From Bacteroides sp. CAG:545 (GTDB lineage: Bacteria > Bacteroidota > Bacteroidia > Bacteroidales > UBA932): a stretch of DNA of 64,000 bases. A program made the position numbers and the translations under genes. Positions 1-8,350 of the stretch are shown here, piece by piece (position 1 is the stretch's first letter; every line of letters starts with the position of its first letter). Where the stretch lies: positions 57,038 to 121,037 of the forward strand of contig HF996056.1 in assembly GCA_000432515.1 (NCBI GenBank). Reading direction: 5' to 3'. The notes under the pieces were generated by a model. The model was given only the letters and a program-made list of their open reading frames with translations. It was not told the origin of the DNA and did not search any database.

Positions 1-1292
1 TGCGTCGCAGTACGGACAACGGCAAGACGTGGAGTGAACCTTATGAAGTGTACCGCGGTCCGAATTGGGAAGCGATAATGCTTGAGGACAGTGACGGAGA
101 TCTGGAATTGTATTTTTCCGAAAGCCGCCCGTGGATTTCGGGGAGTCATTCAGGAACGTCGATGGTACGTTCTACGGATGGTGGCAAGACCTGGCTTCCG
201 GGATTGGGCAAAGAGCCGTATCGTGTTATCAGGCATACCTGGTATGATGCACATCAGGAAAGATGGCTGTTCACTGATCAGATGCCCGGGCTTATCATAT
301 TGAATGACAGTAAATGCAAGGCCGGTGTGTTTGAATCTGCCCACGACTATCCTGTCGGCGGCAGTGTGAATTTCTGCATTTCCTTTGCGTGGTCTCCTGA
401 AGACGGCAATTGGAACTACATTGAAGGTGAAGAAAAAGATGGTACCGGTCTGGACGTGAAGACTGCTAAAGTAGGTCCTGTGGACAGGAAGATTGACGTG
501 TGGAAAGGCTCTGCTCCAAGTCTTCTCCAGTTTCCGTCCGGAGAAACGGTCGTTTCATACGGACAGGATGCATACCAATGGCTCCGTATCGGAGATTCTC
601 AGGCGAGGAATTTTGGCGCTGCCGGTAAATATCTTCCTGCCAAGGGTTCCTGGAGTTCCATTCTTCTGGATGGTTCGCATGAACTCATTACTCATATGCG
701 CAATAGCACTGACAGCAAGAACGTCGGCGTAGCGCTTTGCAAACTAGCTCTTAATCACCGCATTTCCGCGTCTTCCCACAAAGTCGTCATTGACGGCGGG
801 AATTCCGACTGGGTCAATGCTGATGACGCATTGTTTGCAGGCAGCAAATGTCAGGCGCAAGCTACATTGAGATGTGCCGCTGATGCTGACAATATTTATT
901 TTCTTGTGGAATGTCGTGACGAGAACGTGTCGAAGGATGATTATGTCCAGGTATTCGTCGCTCCGTCGGATGCAGCGAAACTGAATGCGCAATCACTGAG
1001 GGTAAAAGTAGGGCTTAACGGTCTGAGGAATCAGGGAGTCTATGCCGGCAACTGGATTGAAAAAGATTTGGGAGCGAAGGCGGTTGTGCGCTACGACGCG
1101 ACACTTTCAGATGCGTCAGATGTCGACAATGGCTGGCTGGCGGAGATTTCCGTTCCGCGTTCTTCGGTCAAGGTCGTGGACGGCAAGGTAAAAGTAAATC
1201 TGGCGTTGTTCGACATGGAGGGTGGTGAAGATGCCATTGTCTCCACAGGCGAAAAGAATCCGCAGAAATGGATTACGGTGACAGGGCTTTAG
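1..1292 (+). CDS. Sialidase/BNR-repeat enzyme with C-terminal CBM9-like domain (5' truncated)
   Basis: The reading frame is open from the left edge (codons in phase with base 3), so the true start lies outside the window. Two Asp-boxes of the form S-T-D-x-G-K-T-W are visible at bases 9-32 and 171-194, the hallmark of six-bladed beta-propeller sialidases and related exo-glycosidases. The last ~170 residues (from about base 770) look like a CBM9/DOMON-type beta-sandwich, with I-D-G near its start, a Y/F-x-V-E-x-x-D strand and an aromatic-rich end. A secreted glycan-degrading enzyme is inferred. The catalytic Arg triad and Tyr/Glu pair cannot be checked because the N-terminal half is missing, so substrate specificity is open. 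Confidence 0.7.
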   Translation, partial: RRSTDNGKTWSEPYEVYRGPNWEAIMLEDSDGDLELYFSESRPWISGSHSGTSMVRSTDGGKTWLPGLGKEPYRVIRHTWYDAHQERWLFTDQMPGLIILNDSKCKAGVFESAHDYPVGGSVNFCISFAWSPEDGNWNYIEGEEKDGTGLDVKTAKVGPVDRKIDVWKGSAPSLLQFPSGETVVSYGQDAYQWLRIGDSQARNFGAAGKYLPAKGSWSSILLDGSHELITHMRNSTDSKNVGVALCKLALNHRISASSHKVVIDGGNSDWVNADDALFAGSKCQAQATLRCAADADNIYFLVECRDENVSKDDYVQVFVAPSDAAKLNAQSLRVKVGLNGLRNQGVYAGNWIEKDLGAKAVVRYDATLSDASDVDNGWLAEISVPRSSVKVVDGKVKVNLALFDMEGGEDAIVSTGEKNPQKWITVTGL

Positions 1293-1343
1293 AAAAAGCT
1301 TTTGACATTTCATTTGTACAGGCATGAGGATACATTTATATAT

Positions 1344-1390
1344 ATTACCATTTTTTCGTTACGAAAAAGTCGTTACGAAAAAATGGTAAT
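1344..1390. promoter_or_regulatory. Near-perfect 20-bp inverted repeat, operator candidate
   Basis: Arms at 1344-1363 and 1371-1390 are reverse complements except for one base, separated by 7 bp. Each arm carries a CGTTACGAAAAA or complementary block, and this block is also present as a direct repeat at 1357-1368 and 1371-1382. The right arm overlaps the expected -33 region of the promoter for the ATPase gene at 1429. A protein-binding operator, possibly autoregulatory, is inferred. Confidence 0.55.
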
Positions 1391-1405
1391 ATTCGTGTTT
1401 TTTAT

Positions 1406-1413
1406 TATCTTTG
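1406..1413 (+). promoter_or_regulatory. -7 promoter element of the ATPase gene
   Basis: TATCTTTG matches the Bacteroidota -7 consensus TAnnTTTG and lies 15 bp before the ATG at 1429, implying a very short leader. Confidence 0.6.
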
Positions 1414-1428
1414 TGAAAACATTCAGTT

Positions 1429-2562
1429 ATGAAAAACCCATTTGTCACTTCCGGATATGCCGGAGCCGAGTATTTCTGCGACAGGATTCAGGAAACTGAT
1501 GATTTGAGGAGCTTGCTTTTCAACGAACACAATATAGCCCTCATTTCTCCACGAAGGCTCGGCAAGACAGAACTTATCAGTCATGTTTTTGACTGTAATG
1601 AGTTTAGAGAATCCTATTACTGTTTCCTTGTGGATGTCTATGCAACAAAGTCGTTGAGCGATTTTGTCAATCTTCTTGGAAAGGCTGTCCTTGACGCGCT
1701 GAAGCCCAAAGGAAAAGCTGTTTGGGAGAAATTCGTAAGGGCATTGGGCACGGTCCGCCCGGAAATATCCTTTGACATTAACGGTATGCCGTCTTGGAGT
1801 ATAGGACTTGGCGAAATCAGAAATCCGGTGGCGACGCTTGATGAGATATTCTCATACCTTCAATCCGCTGACCGTCCATGCATTGTTGCCATTGACGAGT
1901 TCCAGCAAATCACAAAATATGACGACAATACGGTCGAGGCGACGATAAGAACCTATGTGCAGAGGACGACAAATGCACATTTCATATTTTCCGGGAGTCA
2001 GAGGCATCTTATGGACGGTATGTTCACTTCTCCTTCGAGACCGTTCTACCAGAGCGTAACGATAATGAACCTCAGTCCTTTGCCACTTCAGAAATATACT
2101 GATTTTGCAGTGGAGAAGTTCGCTGAAAACGGGAAGTCGATAGAACCGGAAGTCGTTGCCGTGCTGTATGACCGTTTTGATGCCGTGACCAGCTACATAC
2201 ACCGTACTCTCAATGTCCTTTTTTCACGAACAGAGAAGGGGGGAATATGCAGCGTCGGTATGATTGAAGATGCTGTCGATTTTATCGTGAGGCTTTCTTC
2301 TGACACATACGAGTCACTTCTCTACCAGATGTCTGTGAAGCAGCGTGATGTTTTCCTTGCGATAGCCTCGGAAAAGAGCGCCCGCGAGGTGACCGGCAGC
2401 CGTTTTATAAAAAAGTATGGACTGGTTTCTCCGAGCAGCGTATCTTCCTCAGTCAAATCCTTGCTTGACAAGGACTTCATAACCAATGACAAGGGCACAT
2501 ATTCCGTCTATGACAAATTTTTCCTTCTCTGGCTCAGCAGACAGAATCTTCTCGTTCCTTGA
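1429..2562 (+). CDS. Solitary AAA ATPase of the PF01637 type (ATPase_2)
   Basis: The 377-residue protein begins with a short lead, then a variant Walker A reading S-P-R-R-L-G-K-T-E-L (residues ~41-50). A Walker B-like strand ending in A-I-D-E-F-Q follows around residue 155, then a sensor-like F-S-G-S-Q motif, and a winged-helix-like C-terminus (~310-377). This is the layout of archaeal-type STAND/AAA ATPases that are amplified in Bacteroidales genomes. It stands alone between a sialidase-like gene and the efflux operon. The ATG at 1429 sits just behind a -7 element and the 20-bp inverted repeat. The biological role of this family is not established; nucleotide-dependent DNA or protein binding is inferred. 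Confidence 0.75.
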   Translation: MKNPFVTSGYAGAEYFCDRIQETDDLRSLLFNEHNIALISPRRLGKTELISHVFDCNEFRESYYCFLVDVYATKSLSDFVNLLGKAVLDALKPKGKAVWEKFVRALGTVRPEISFDINGMPSWSIGLGEIRNPVATLDEIFSYLQSADRPCIVAIDEFQQITKYDDNTVEATIRTYVQRTTNAHFIFSGSQRHLMDGMFTSPSRPFYQSVTIMNLSPLPLQKYTDFAVEKFAENGKSIEPEVVAVLYDRFDAVTSYIHRTLNVLFSRTEKGGICSVGMIEDAVDFIVRLSSDTYESLLYQMSVKQRDVFLAIASEKSAREVTGSRFIKKYGLVSPSSVSSSVKSLLDKDFITNDKGTYSVYDKFFLLWLSRQNLLVP

Positions 2563-2570
2563 TTTTCACG

Positions 2571-2602
2571 CCGGGACTCCAGATTTCTGGGGCCCCGGTT
2601 TT
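2571..2602 (+). terminator. Rho-independent terminator after the ATPase gene
   Basis: A 12-bp stem (2571-2582 with 2587-2598, one mismatch and one G-T pair) with an ATTT loop is followed by TTTT. It separates the ATPase from the efflux operon. Confidence 0.6.
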
Positions 2603-2683
2603 AAAAGGCCCTCTCAGATACGTCAGTGGCTGTTGTGGAATAGTATTTGATAGGTGGTGGGTTTCGCTTAATCTATTCCGTTT

Positions 2684-3820
2684 ATGAGAAAGTTAGACAA
2701 AAAGACCATCATCGGTGTTGTAGCGGCGGCAGCTGTCGTTGTAGTCGGGCTCGTTATCTTTCTGAGACCCAGGCATTTTGAGGAAGTCCTCCCTATAGTG
2801 GGCGTGGACACGGTGCGTACGCGCAATGTGGAAGTCTATGGTGAATTTCCGGGGAAAATCCGTGCCCAGCAGTTTGTGGAGGTCAGGGCAAGGGTTGAAG
2901 GATATCTCGAGAAGATGATGTTCGCAGAGGGAACTTATGTAAAAAAAGACCAGATACTCTTTATCATTGATCCTAAACAATACAAGGCGCAGGTCGATAG
3001 GGCTGAGGCGTTGGTTACGAAGAACAAGGCCATCGCTCTCAAGGCGGAGCGTGACCTCGCCAGAATCAAGCCCCTGTACGAGCAGAAGGCTGCCAGCCAG
3101 CTTGATCTGGACAATGCCATAGCAGCCTACGAGAGCGCAAAGGCTGATGTCAATGTCAGTGAGGCCAATCTCACGGAAGCCCGTCTTGCTTTGAGCTATA
3201 CCACAGTGCGTTCACCTATAAGCGGTTACATCAGTGAGAGGCACGTGGATATCGGAACTCTGGTCGGTCCCGGTGCCCAGTCGCTTCTGGCCAATGTTGT
3301 CAAGAGTGATACCGTTCTGGTGGAATTCAAGATGACAGACTTGGATTACCAGAAGTCCAAGGCCAGGAATGTGAACCTCGGACAGCAGGACACGAGCCGT
3401 CATTGGAATCCTTATGTCACCATTACATTGGCGGACAAGTCTCAGTATAAATATAAGGGTCTCGTGGATTTTGCGGACCCGCTCGTCGATGCCAAATCAG
3501 GTACATTTTCCGTGAGGGCAGAGATGCCCAATCCTGAGCGTGAACTCCTTCCGGGACAGTTCACCAACGTGAAGGTGTTGCTGGATGTCAGAGAAAACGC
3601 AGTCGCAGTGCCGACCAAGGCCATCACCATTGAGAAAAGCGGTGCATATGTCTTTGTCGTAAAACTGGATGGTACTGTAGAAAAACGCTTTATCCAGACT
3701 GGCCCTGAAGTGGAGAACGTCACTGTCGTAGAGCGCGGTCTGAGAGCCAATGAAGTGATCGTGGTGGAAGGTCAGCACAAACTTTCCCACGGAAACAAGG
3801 TGGAGGCGGTCAAGTATTGA
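2684..3820 (+). CDS. RND efflux periplasmic adaptor (AcrA/MexA-like membrane fusion protein)
   Basis: The 378-residue protein has an N-terminal membrane segment (residues ~8-27) rather than a clear lipobox. It is followed by a barrel-sandwich half (V-E-V-R-A-R-V-E-G-Y-L), an alpha-helical hairpin rich in Ala, Lys and Glu (~95-160), the second lipoyl half (R-S-P-I-S-G-Y-I), and beta-barrel and membrane-proximal domains. This is the standard order of HlyD/AcrA adaptors. The stop is 21 bp before the RND pump gene, so the two form one operon. The adaptor bridges pump and outer-membrane channel in the periplasm. Substrate is not deducible, but the partner is an HAE-1 (drug-type) pump. Confidence 0.93.
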   Translation: MRKLDKKTIIGVVAAAAVVVVGLVIFLRPRHFEEVLPIVGVDTVRTRNVEVYGEFPGKIRAQQFVEVRARVEGYLEKMMFAEGTYVKKDQILFIIDPKQYKAQVDRAEALVTKNKAIALKAERDLARIKPLYEQKAASQLDLDNAIAAYESAKADVNVSEANLTEARLALSYTTVRSPISGYISERHVDIGTLVGPGAQSLLANVVKSDTVLVEFKMTDLDYQKSKARNVNLGQQDTSRHWNPYVTITLADKSQYKYKGLVDFADPLVDAKSGTFSVRAEMPNPERELLPGQFTNVKVLLDVRENAVAVPTKAITIEKSGAYVFVVKLDGTVEKRFIQTGPEVENVTVVERGLRANEVIVVEGQHKLSHGNKVEAVKY

Positions 3821-3841
3821 TAACCAGAGAATTTTCTACTT

Positions 3842-6800
3842 ATGAAATCGGATTTCTTCATTGACAGGCCGGTATTCTCGACTGTCATATCCATTATAAT
3901 CGTACTTGTGGGATTTATCGGACTGACGCTGCTTCCGGTGGACCAGTATCCGAAGATTGTCCCGCCTGTGGTAAGCGTTTCCACTTCATATCCTGGAGCT
4001 AATTCCCAGACTGTCTCGCAGGCGGTTGCCACGCCTATTGAGCAGTCATTGAACGGAACTCCGGGAATGCTCTATATGGAGTCCAGCAACTCCAACAGCG
4101 GCTGGTACTCGGCGACATTGACCTTCGACATCTCCACTGACCCGGATATCGCGGCGGTGGAAGTGCAGAACCGTGTGAAACTGGCTGAGTCCAGACTTCC
4201 GGCCGAGGTGGTGCAGAACGGCATTTCCGTGGAAAAGGAGTCGTCCAGCAAGCTGATGACTATAACCATAATGTCAGATGACCCGAAATTCGATGAAGTG
4301 TACCTGAGCAACTACACGACATTGAATATCCAGGACAGGCTCAGGCGAGTGGCCGGAGTCGGCGGCGTTTCCAATGTCGGCAGCCGTTATTATGCGATGC
4401 AGATATGGGTGCAGCCGGACAAGATGGCAAGCCTCGGTATCACTGTAAAGGACTTGCAGAGTGCTTTGAAGGACCAGAACCGTGAGGCAGCGGCCGGAGT
4501 GCTTGGACAGCAGCCGATTACGGATGTGGATGTGACGATTCCGATTACTGCTCCGGGGCGTCTGTCCTCGGTGGAGGAATTTGAAAATATAGTGGTCCGT
4601 ACCGGCGAGGACGGCTCCATCATCCGTCTCAAGGATGTCGCCCGGGTTTCGCTCGAAGCCCAGTCATACAATACTGAGAGCGGTATCAATGCCCGCAATG
4701 CGGCAGTGGTCAATGTCTATATGCTTCCGGGTGCCAATGCGATGGAGGTGGCTGAGAATGTCCGTGCCGAGATGAAGGAAATCAGTTCCAGCTTCCCGGA
4801 GGGGATGTCGTACAACATTCCGTTCGACATGACCACCTATATTTCAGAGTCCATACATCATGTGTACAGGACATTGTTCGAGGCCCTTGTCCTCGTCATA
4901 CTGGTGGTGTTCCTTTCGCTGCAGAATGTGAGGGCGACATTGGTTCCGGCCATAGCTGTGCCTATATCATTGATAGGAACCTTTGGAATCATGCTCATCT
5001 TCGGCTTCTCGCTGAATATGATGACGCTTCTCGGACTTATTCTTGCCATCGGAATCGTGGTCGATGACGCCATAGTCGTGGTTGAGAATGTGGACCGTAT
5101 CATGACGACCGAGCACTTGTCCCCTTATGAGGCGACCAAGAAGGCGATGAGCGAAATCGGGGGTGCGCTCGTGGCGATGTCCCTTGTGCTCTGTGCCGTG
5201 TTCGTGCCGGTGAGCTTCCTTTCCGGCATTACAGGGCAGCTGTTCCGTCAGTTCACCGTAACTATCGCCGTGTCAGTCATCATATCCACTGTCGTGGCCC
5301 TTACATTGAGCCCGGTGATGTGCTCGAAGTTCCTCAAGCCGCATGACGGCAAGCAGACCAACAACTTCATATTCAAGAAGATAAATCTGTGGATGGATTC
5401 GGGAACGTCGTTCTTTACGAAGATGGTGCGGTTCGCGGTCAATAATTCAAGAAGGATGTTCGCGTTCTTCGGTATCGCCGTAATAGGTATTTTCGTGCTT
5501 GCACGCATTGTCCCTCAGAGTTTTATACCTAAGGAGGACCAGGGTTACTTTACTGTGGAACTGGAACTGCCTATGGGCGCGACTCTCGAGCGTACGAGGG
5601 AAGTTACCGACAGGGCGATGGCGTTCCTGCTCCGTCAGCATGATGTGGATTATGTGCTCAATGTCACAGGTTCGAGCCCTCGTGTGGGAACTACCCAGTC
5701 CAGCAGTACATTGACAGTGATTCTCAAGCCGTGGAACCAGCGCAATGTGACGGATATGACCAGGACTATCGCGATGGTCAGGGATACCCTGTCTTGTTAT
5801 CCTGAAAGCAAGGTGTATATCAGTACGCCGCCGGTTATCCCTGGACTTGGAACATCAGGAGGTTTCTCCATGGTTCTGGAGGCCAGGGGTGACGCCACGT
5901 ACCAGGATCTGCAGAATGCTACGGATACATTGCTTTATTATGCGTCGAAGAGGAAGGAGCTGACCGGCCTTTCTTCCGGTATGCAGGCGGATATCCCTCA
6001 ACTGTATTTCGACGCTGACCGTGACAAGATCCAGCTTCTCGGTCTGTCAATGGCGGATGTCTTCGCTACGCTCAAGGCTTTCACCGGAGCAATCTACGTG
6101 AATGACTTCAATATGTATAACCGCATCTATCGTGTCTATATCCAGGCAGATGCGCCGTATCGTGCCCATACCGACAACCTGAACCTCTTCTTCATGAAGA
6201 GTTCCGGAGGCACCATGATTCCTGTCAATGCCCTGGGCAACACTCATTATACGACAGGGCCGGGTACTATAAAGAGGTTCAATATGTACAACTCCTCCAC
6301 GATCAGCGGCGAAGCGGCAAACGGTGTCAGCTCGGGAGAGGCACTGGCCGTACTCCAGAAAGTCGCGGATGAACATCTTCCTGACAATATAGGTGTGGAA
6401 TGGAGCGGAATGTCATATCAGGAGAAGAAGGAAGGCGGCCAGACAGGTCTTGTCCTGGCATTGGCCCTGCTCTTCGTGTTCCTTTTCCTTGCAGCGCAGT
6501 ATGAGAGCTGGCTGGTTCCGGTGGCGGTGATACTGTCCCTGCCGATTGCCATTTTCGGCGCATATCTGGGAATTGCCGTCTTGGGAATGGAAAGCAATAT
6601 CTATTTCCAGATCGGTCTCGTCATGCTCGTGGGACTCGTGGCGAAGAATGCGATTCTGATTGTGGAGTTCGCCAAGGAGGAGGTTGAGGCAGGCAAGGAT
6701 GTGGTAGAAGCTGCCGTAACTGCCGCCAAACTCAGATTCAGGCCTATCGTGATGACGTCATTGGCCTTCATTCTCGGTATGCTGCCGTTGGTTTTTGCCA

Positions 6801-8350
6801 GCGGACCGGGCTCCGAGAGCCGTCAGAACATCGGTACAGGTGTCTTTTTCGGTATGATCGCAGGCATTACCATCGGGATTGTTTTCGTGCCGTTCTTCTT
6901 CGTGCTGATATATAAACTCAAGTCGCTTATGAACAAATGGAGTCCTAAAATGAAGTCTGTCCTGAAAGACAAGAAATCGTTCATGTCAATGTTGGTGGTC
7001 GTCGTGGCCTCTGCATTGACCCTGAACTCCTGCTCGACATCGAGATATTGTCAGAAGCCGGATCTGGGTGAGGTGCCGGAGTCTTTTGCGGCCGAGGCTG
7101 GCGACAGCAGTTTCGCGGACTCGGACTGGCGGGAAGTGTTCCGGGAGCCTGAGCTTCAGAAGCTTATAGAGACTGCATTGACCTATAACAAGGATGTGCT
7201 GATAGCGGCGGAGAGGCTCAATGAGATGCGCTACAAGTACAGGATGCAGAAGGCGGCGCAGTTGCCGGCAGTTTCCGCGAAAGGTTATGCGCAGGATGAC
7301 CACAGCAATTACGGAGGCAAGAGCAAGAGTCCGGATGATATTGAATTCGGAGTGAAGGCCTCGCTTGCATGGGAAGTGGATTTCTGGGGACGCCTGAAGT
7401 GGGCCGGAAGGGAGAAGATGGCAAACTACCTTGCTGCAGAGGATGCCCAGAAAGCAGTGAAAATGAGCATAGTGGCCAGTGTGGCTTCGGCTTATTATGA
7501 ACTTGTGGGCCTGGACAGGAAACTGGAGATCGTTTCCAATACTCTCGAGACCAGACGTGAGTCCGTGAAACAGGCAAAGCTCAGGGCAGAGGGCGGTCTG
7601 ACCTCGGAAATACCTTACCAGCAGGCACTTGTGGAATTCGCTTCGTCCAAGGCCATGATTCCTGACCTGCAGAAACAGGTTGCGCTCAAGGAGAGCGAAC
7701 TGTGCTTCATTACCGGTTCTTATCCTAAGGATATTGCCAGAAGTGTTTCCGCTTCAGACTTATATGGCGATTCGGATGTTCCGTCAGGGGTCTTGTCTGA
7801 TATTCTGAAGCGCAGGCCTGACCTGATGATGTCAGAGCACTCGTTGAAGGCTGCCGAGGCCCGCGTGGGAGTGGCTATTGCCGAGAGGTTCCCGTCTTTC
7901 GTGATCAATCTCGGGGCGGGTCTGGAAAATGATGAACTCAAGGATTTCCTGAAATCTCCGTTCTGGTTCACCGGAGCGACATTGGCCTCGCCTGTCTTCG
8001 AGTTCGGCAAGCGTAAAGCAGCAATGAAGGCCGCAGTATCTTCATACGAGCAGACTCGGCTCAAGTATGAAAAAGATGTGCTGCAGGCCTTCAGAGAGGT
8101 TTATGATGCTACTGTTGTTTTCCAGTCGGCACGTACCAATTCCTTTGCGAAATCCGTTCAGGAAGAAGCGTCCGGAAAGTATGTCACATTGGCTAACAGC
8201 CAGTATATCAATGGAGTAATCAATTATATCGACGTTCTGGATGCGCAGCGTAAATATCTGTCATCCCAGATCGAATTCAGTGAGGCCAAAACCCGCGAGA
8301 ACCTTGCGGTCGTCGGACTCTACAAGGCTCTCGGCGGCGGATGGCATTAG
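3842..8350 (+). CDS. Fused RND pump (AcrB-like) and outer-membrane channel (NodT/OprM-like)
   Basis: This 1502-residue ORF joins two normally separate proteins. Residues 1-~1035 are an HAE-1 RND permease. The proton-relay Asp pair falls at 408-409, within G-I-V-V-D-D-A-I, and the TM10 Lys lies at about 935 in V-A-K-N-A-I. Residues ~1037-1502 are an outer-membrane efflux lipoprotein of the OEP family. That part begins with its own signal-like stretch: a Met at 1037, Lys-rich residues, a hydrophobic run, and a lipobox L-N-S-C with Cys at 1064. No stop or frameshift separates the two parts. Either the chain is cut at the internal lipobox by signal peptidase II, or the internal ATG at 6950 also initiates translation. 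The gene pairs with the upstream adaptor to give a complete tripartite exporter. Its stop overlaps the stop of the convergent transporter gene. Confidence 0.92.
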   Translation: MKSDFFIDRPVFSTVISIIIVLVGFIGLTLLPVDQYPKIVPPVVSVSTSYPGANSQTVSQAVATPIEQSLNGTPGMLYMESSNSNSGWYSATLTFDISTDPDIAAVEVQNRVKLAESRLPAEVVQNGISVEKESSSKLMTITIMSDDPKFDEVYLSNYTTLNIQDRLRRVAGVGGVSNVGSRYYAMQIWVQPDKMASLGITVKDLQSALKDQNREAAAGVLGQQPITDVDVTIPITAPGRLSSVEEFENIVVRTGEDGSIIRLKDVARVSLEAQSYNTESGINARNAAVVNVYMLPGANAMEVAENVRAEMKEISSSFPEGMSYNIPFDMTTYISESIHHVYRTLFEALVLVILVVFLSLQNVRATLVPAIAVPISLIGTFGIMLIFGFSLNMMTLLGLILAIGIVVDDAIVVVENVDRIMTTEHLSPYEATKKAMSEIGGALVAMSLVLCAVFVPVSFLSGITGQLFRQFTVTIAVSVIISTVVALTLSPVMCSKFLKPHDGKQTNNFIFKKINLWMDSGTSFFTKMVRFAVNNSRRMFAFFGIAVIGIFVLARIVPQSFIPKEDQGYFTVELELPMGATLERTREVTDRAMAFLLRQHDVDYVLNVTGSSPRVGTTQSSSTLTVILKPWNQRNVTDMTRTIAMVRDTLSCYPESKVYISTPPVIPGLGTSGGFSMVLEARGDATYQDLQNATDTLLYYASKRKELTGLSSGMQADIPQLYFDADRDKIQLLGLSMADVFATLKAFTGAIYVNDFNMYNRIYRVYIQADAPYRAHTDNLNLFFMKSSGGTMIPVNALGNTHYTTGPGTIKRFNMYNSSTISGEAANGVSSGEALAVLQKVADEHLPDNIGVEWSGMSYQEKKEGGQTGLVLALALLFVFLFLAAQYESWLVPVAVILSLPIAIFGAYLGIAVLGMESNIYFQIGLVMLVGLVAKNAILIVEFAKEEVEAGKDVVEAAVTAAKLRFRPIVMTSLAFILGMLPLVFASGPGSESRQNIGTGVFFGMIAGITIGIVFVPFFFVLIYKLKSLMNKWSPKMKSVLKDKKSFMSMLVVVVASALTLNSCSTSRYCQKPDLGEVPESFAAEAGDSSFADSDWREVFREPELQKLIETALTYNKDVLIAAERLNEMRYKYRMQKAAQLPAVSAKGYAQDDHSNYGGKSKSPDDIEFGVKASLAWEVDFWGRLKWAGREKMANYLAAEDAQKAVKMSIVASVASAYYELVGLDRKLEIVSNTLETRRESVKQAKLRAEGGLTSEIPYQQALVEFASSKAMIPDLQKQVALKESELCFITGSYPKDIARSVSASDLYGDSDVPSGVLSDILKRRPDLMMSEHSLKAAEARVGVAIAERFPSFVINLGAGLENDELKDFLKSPFWFTGATLASPVFEFGKRKAAMKAAVSSYEQTRLKYEKDVLQAFREVYDATVVFQSARTNSFAKSVQEEASGKYVTLANSQYINGVINYIDVLDAQRKYLSSQIEFSEAKTRENLAVVGLYKALGGGWH

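Noticed and set aside
6950..8350. Separate gene for the outer-membrane channel
   Set aside because: An internal ATG and signal peptide exist, but no stop separates it from the pump, so it is described as part of the fusion with internal initiation left open.
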